Shown here: positions 6,017 to 7,802 of the stretch, piece by piece
How positions within the stretch are numbered: position 1 is the first letter of the stretch
Layout: each line of letters begins with the position of its first letter
Assembly (NCBI GenBank): GCA_021286885.1
Contig: JAJTBM010000130.1
Span: 1-7,802, forward strand
Source of the DNA: Rhodocyclales bacterium
Lineage (GTDB): Bacteria > Pseudomonadota > Gammaproteobacteria > Burkholderiales > Rhodocyclaceae
Reading direction: 5' to 3'
Length of the DNA stretch: 7,802 bases
Made by a program: the position numbers and the translations under genes
The notes under the pieces: model-generated
Told to the model about the DNA's origin: nothing
The model's input: only the letters and a program-made list of their open reading frames with translations
Databases searched by the model: none

Positions 6017-7201
6017 ATGGCGCCCCCACCTTCCGGTTCCGACGAAGACTTGTTGTTTGACACCCCCGGCCACGATGTCACAGGCCGGGTATTGGTTGTG
6101 GACGATGACTCGTCGATCCGGATGCTGTATCGCTACACCCTGGCCAGCCAGTTCGATGTACTGACCGCCAGTAGTGGCGAGGAAGCCCTGACCCTATGCA
6201 CAGCCCAGCCCCCCGACATGGTGGTGCTGGATCTCACCATGCCCGGCCTGGACGGCCACGAAACCTGCCGCCGGCTGCGCAGCTTCACTGACATTCCCAT
6301 CCTGTTCGTCACCAGCTCCACCGGCCTGGACGAAAAACTCAAAGCCTTTGACTCGGGGGGGAGTGACATCATCTGCAAACCCGTTGATACGGATCTGCTG
6401 CTACGCAAGGTTCAGGTGGCCATCCAGCAGCACCAGGCCGCCCAGGCCCTGTCCCGGGAAAAGCAGGACCTGCACAAAATGGCCATGGGCTTTCTGTCCA
6501 GCGCCAGCCAGAACGGGGTGCTGCTCGGTTTTGTCAAAGACTCCATCACCTGCCAGAACCATGGCGCCCTGATGGAGCGCCTGATGGCCACCGCCCGGGA
6601 ACTGGGGCTGGAGAGCTGCGCCCTCATGCACCTCGGCGACACACAGATCGTGGCCGCCACCCGGGGCGTCGCCACTGCCCTGGAAGCCTCCATCCTGCAA
6701 AACGCCCCCACCATGGGCCGCCAGTTCCAGTTCAAGAACCGGTTTGTGGTGAATTACGAACATATTTCCCTCATGACCGCCAACCTGCCCGACGAGGCCG
6801 AAGACAGCCAGCGGGCTGGCATGTTGCGGGACACCCTCACGGCCCTGACCGAAGCCACCGAGGCCCTGGTCGTGAATGTAAGCATGCGCCAGACCACCCA
6901 GGCCCAAGCCCAGCGCCTCGCCCAGATCCTCCATGACACCGAAGGGCTGCTCACCCAACTGAAACGCCAGCAACGCACCACCCAGGCCGACGTGCGCATT
7001 CTTATGCAAGACATGGTGGATCAGATCGAGCAGACCTATTCCCAACTGGATACCACCCACGCCCAGGAAGCGGCCCTCAATCTGACCATGAATGCCGCCA
7101 TCCGCCAGATCCAGCGCCGCCTCAGCAACGATGGCGACTTTGATGCCCTGTTTGCCCAGCTCATGGCCAAACTCGGCAGCCACACACCGACCGGCAGCTG
7201 A
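6017..7201 (+). CDS. Response regulator with CheY-like receiver and an unusual C-terminal domain
   Basis: A complete 394-residue protein. A receiver domain spans about residues 22-138: acidic pocket DDD at 29-31, phospho-acceptor Asp72 in LDLTMPGLDG, switch Thr99 in LFVTSS, and Lys121-Pro122. All key residues are present, so it should be phosphorylated by a histidine kinase such as CheA. There is no DNA-binding, GGDEF, EAL, HD or kinase domain. Residues about 148-285 look like an alpha/beta sensor-like domain (MAMGFLSSASQNGVLLGF, then YEHISLMTANLPDE, then RDTLTALTEATEAL), similar in pattern to a region I recall following receivers in some chemotaxis-linked regulators. Residues about 290-385 are rich in Gln, Leu and Ala and likely coiled coil. 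AAGGA at 6004-6008, 8 bases upstream, supports the ATG. A sigma-28-like promoter precedes it and a probable chemoreceptor-like gene follows 39 bp later, so a role in chemotaxis-type signalling is inferred; its output is unknown. Confidence 0.9.
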   Translation: MAPPPSGSDEDLLFDTPGHDVTGRVLVVDDDSSIRMLYRYTLASQFDVLTASSGEEALTLCTAQPPDMVVLDLTMPGLDGHETCRRLRSFTDIPILFVTSSTGLDEKLKAFDSGGSDIICKPVDTDLLLRKVQVAIQQHQAAQALSREKQDLHKMAMGFLSSASQNGVLLGFVKDSITCQNHGALMERLMATARELGLESCALMHLGDTQIVAATRGVATALEASILQNAPTMGRQFQFKNRFVVNYEHISLMTANLPDEAEDSQRAGMLRDTLTALTEATEALVVNVSMRQTTQAQAQRLAQILHDTEGLLTQLKRQQRTTQADVRILMQDMVDQIEQTYSQLDTTHAQEAALNLTMNAAIRQIQRRLSNDGDFDALFAQLMAKLGSHTPTGS

Positions 7202-7240
7202 CCCTGCCCTCATCCCCCATAGACCAGAGCCCCCGCCACC

Positions 7241-7802
7241 ATGTCCAACCCGACCCTGCGCCAAGATGACATTGCCCTGTTCTCGGGGATCGCCCTGTCC
7301 TGCGCCAGCACGGCCAGCTTTGTCTGGAATGCGCCCCCCTGGATCAGCTACACCCTGGCCGGTGCAACCCTGCTCGCTCTGGTAGCCACCACCCGCATCA
7401 GTCACCGGGCACGCAAGCACGCCCGCCAGCAGCAACAGGACCAGCGCCGCCGGATTGATGACAGCGTGCGCGAATACGACGCCCTGTGCGCCCGCATCTC
7501 CACCCAGAGCCAGGCCCAGTACCAAAGCCTTCAGGAATGCCTGACCCAGATGCAGCGGATTTTCTCGGGGGCCCTGCATGAGCTGCACGGCCAACTGCTG
7601 GGCAACCAGAACCGCAACAACCACCAGCTGGGCCTGAACGGCCTGGCGGACGAGTTGTTGAGCTTGTCCGAAGCCCAGCAGGAGATGAGCCGCAATAGCC
7701 GGGTGAGCCAATTTGCCGAAGAAACCCGAGGGGCGCTGCAATCCTTCGTACAAACCGTGGAGCACCTGAAAGCCAGCAGTGCCGACATTGCGCTGCGCTT
7801 TT
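7241..7802 (+). CDS. Membrane-anchored coiled-coil protein, probable sensorless methyl-accepting chemotaxis-type protein (partial)
   Basis: Open from the ATG at 7241 to the window edge, 187 residues visible and no stop. Two short hydrophobic segments, about residues 11-29 and 35-51, form a membrane hairpin with a loop of only some five residues (NAPPW), so there is no periplasmic ligand domain. The positively charged stretch after it (RISHRARKHARQ, then QRRR) places the rest in the cytoplasm. From about residue 60 the protein is Gln-, Glu- and Leu-rich helical sequence, probably coiled coil. The stretch FAEETRGALQSFVQTVEHL resembles, as I recall, the region leading into the signalling hairpin of methyl-accepting proteins, but the diagnostic tip motif would lie beyond the window. 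Translation could begin without a clear Shine-Dalgarno, perhaps helped by the response regulator gene ending 39 bp upstream; the two are probably one operon. Chemoreceptor identity is inference; gene reality is fairly certain. Confidence 0.8.
   Translation, partial: MSNPTLRQDDIALFSGIALSCASTASFVWNAPPWISYTLAGATLLALVATTRISHRARKHARQQQQDQRRRIDDSVREYDALCARISTQSQAQYQSLQECLTQMQRIFSGALHELHGQLLGNQNRNNHQLGLNGLADELLSLSEAQQEMSRNSRVSQFAEETRGALQSFVQTVEHLKASSADIALRF

Noticed and set aside
6401..7765. 454-codon open frame on the minus strand over the response regulator and the receptor-like gene
   Set aside because: Repetitive Gly/Leu/Val/Gln composition, no motifs, antisense to a conserved receiver protein.

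Overview
The window is GC-rich DNA from a bacterium with flagellar-type signalling genes. Gene content, the recG/ridA pairing and codon use suggest a betaproteobacterium, perhaps of the Rhodocyclales. That placement is inference from general impression and has not been tested by a search.

Left part (1-1750, minus strand): a HipBA-type toxin-antitoxin module. An XRE-type antitoxin gene (1243-1584) overlaps by one base the start of a HipA-family Ser/Thr kinase toxin gene, which runs off the left edge with about 414 codons visible. An AT-rich upstream region (about 42% GC over 1591-1710) holds a good promoter, a strong ribosome binding site and inverted repeats that could be antitoxin operators. 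This block is less GC-rich than its neighbours, as expected for a mobile accessory module. At the place where E. coli HipA has its autophosphorylated serine, this toxin seems to have glycine, with a serine one residue earlier.

Middle part (1751-4316, minus strand): ridA and recG, overlapping and probably one transcript. RecG is complete and keeps all its helicase motifs. It also has an unusual Ala/Lys/Glu-rich N-terminal extension of about 60 residues, containing a 12-bp tandem repeat. Divergent from ridA, across a 181-bp gap with two inverted repeats, is a complete FAD-linked D-lactate dehydrogenase of the LDHD/GlcD type (4498-5871, plus strand).

Right part (5872-7802, plus strand): a two-gene signalling unit. 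A near-perfect sigma-28 (FliA) promoter at 5904-5930 precedes a response regulator with a CheY-like receiver and a long non-DNA-binding C-terminal part. After 39 bp comes the start of a membrane-anchored coiled-coil protein that looks like the N-terminus of a methyl-accepting chemotaxis protein with no periplasmic sensor domain; it runs off the right edge. Together they suggest a flagellar-regulon module sensing a cytoplasmic or membrane-borne signal.

No tRNA, rRNA, CRISPR array or insertion sequence was seen. The least described elements are the C-terminal domain of the response regulator with its sensorless membrane partner, and the toxin with the altered phosphorylation loop.
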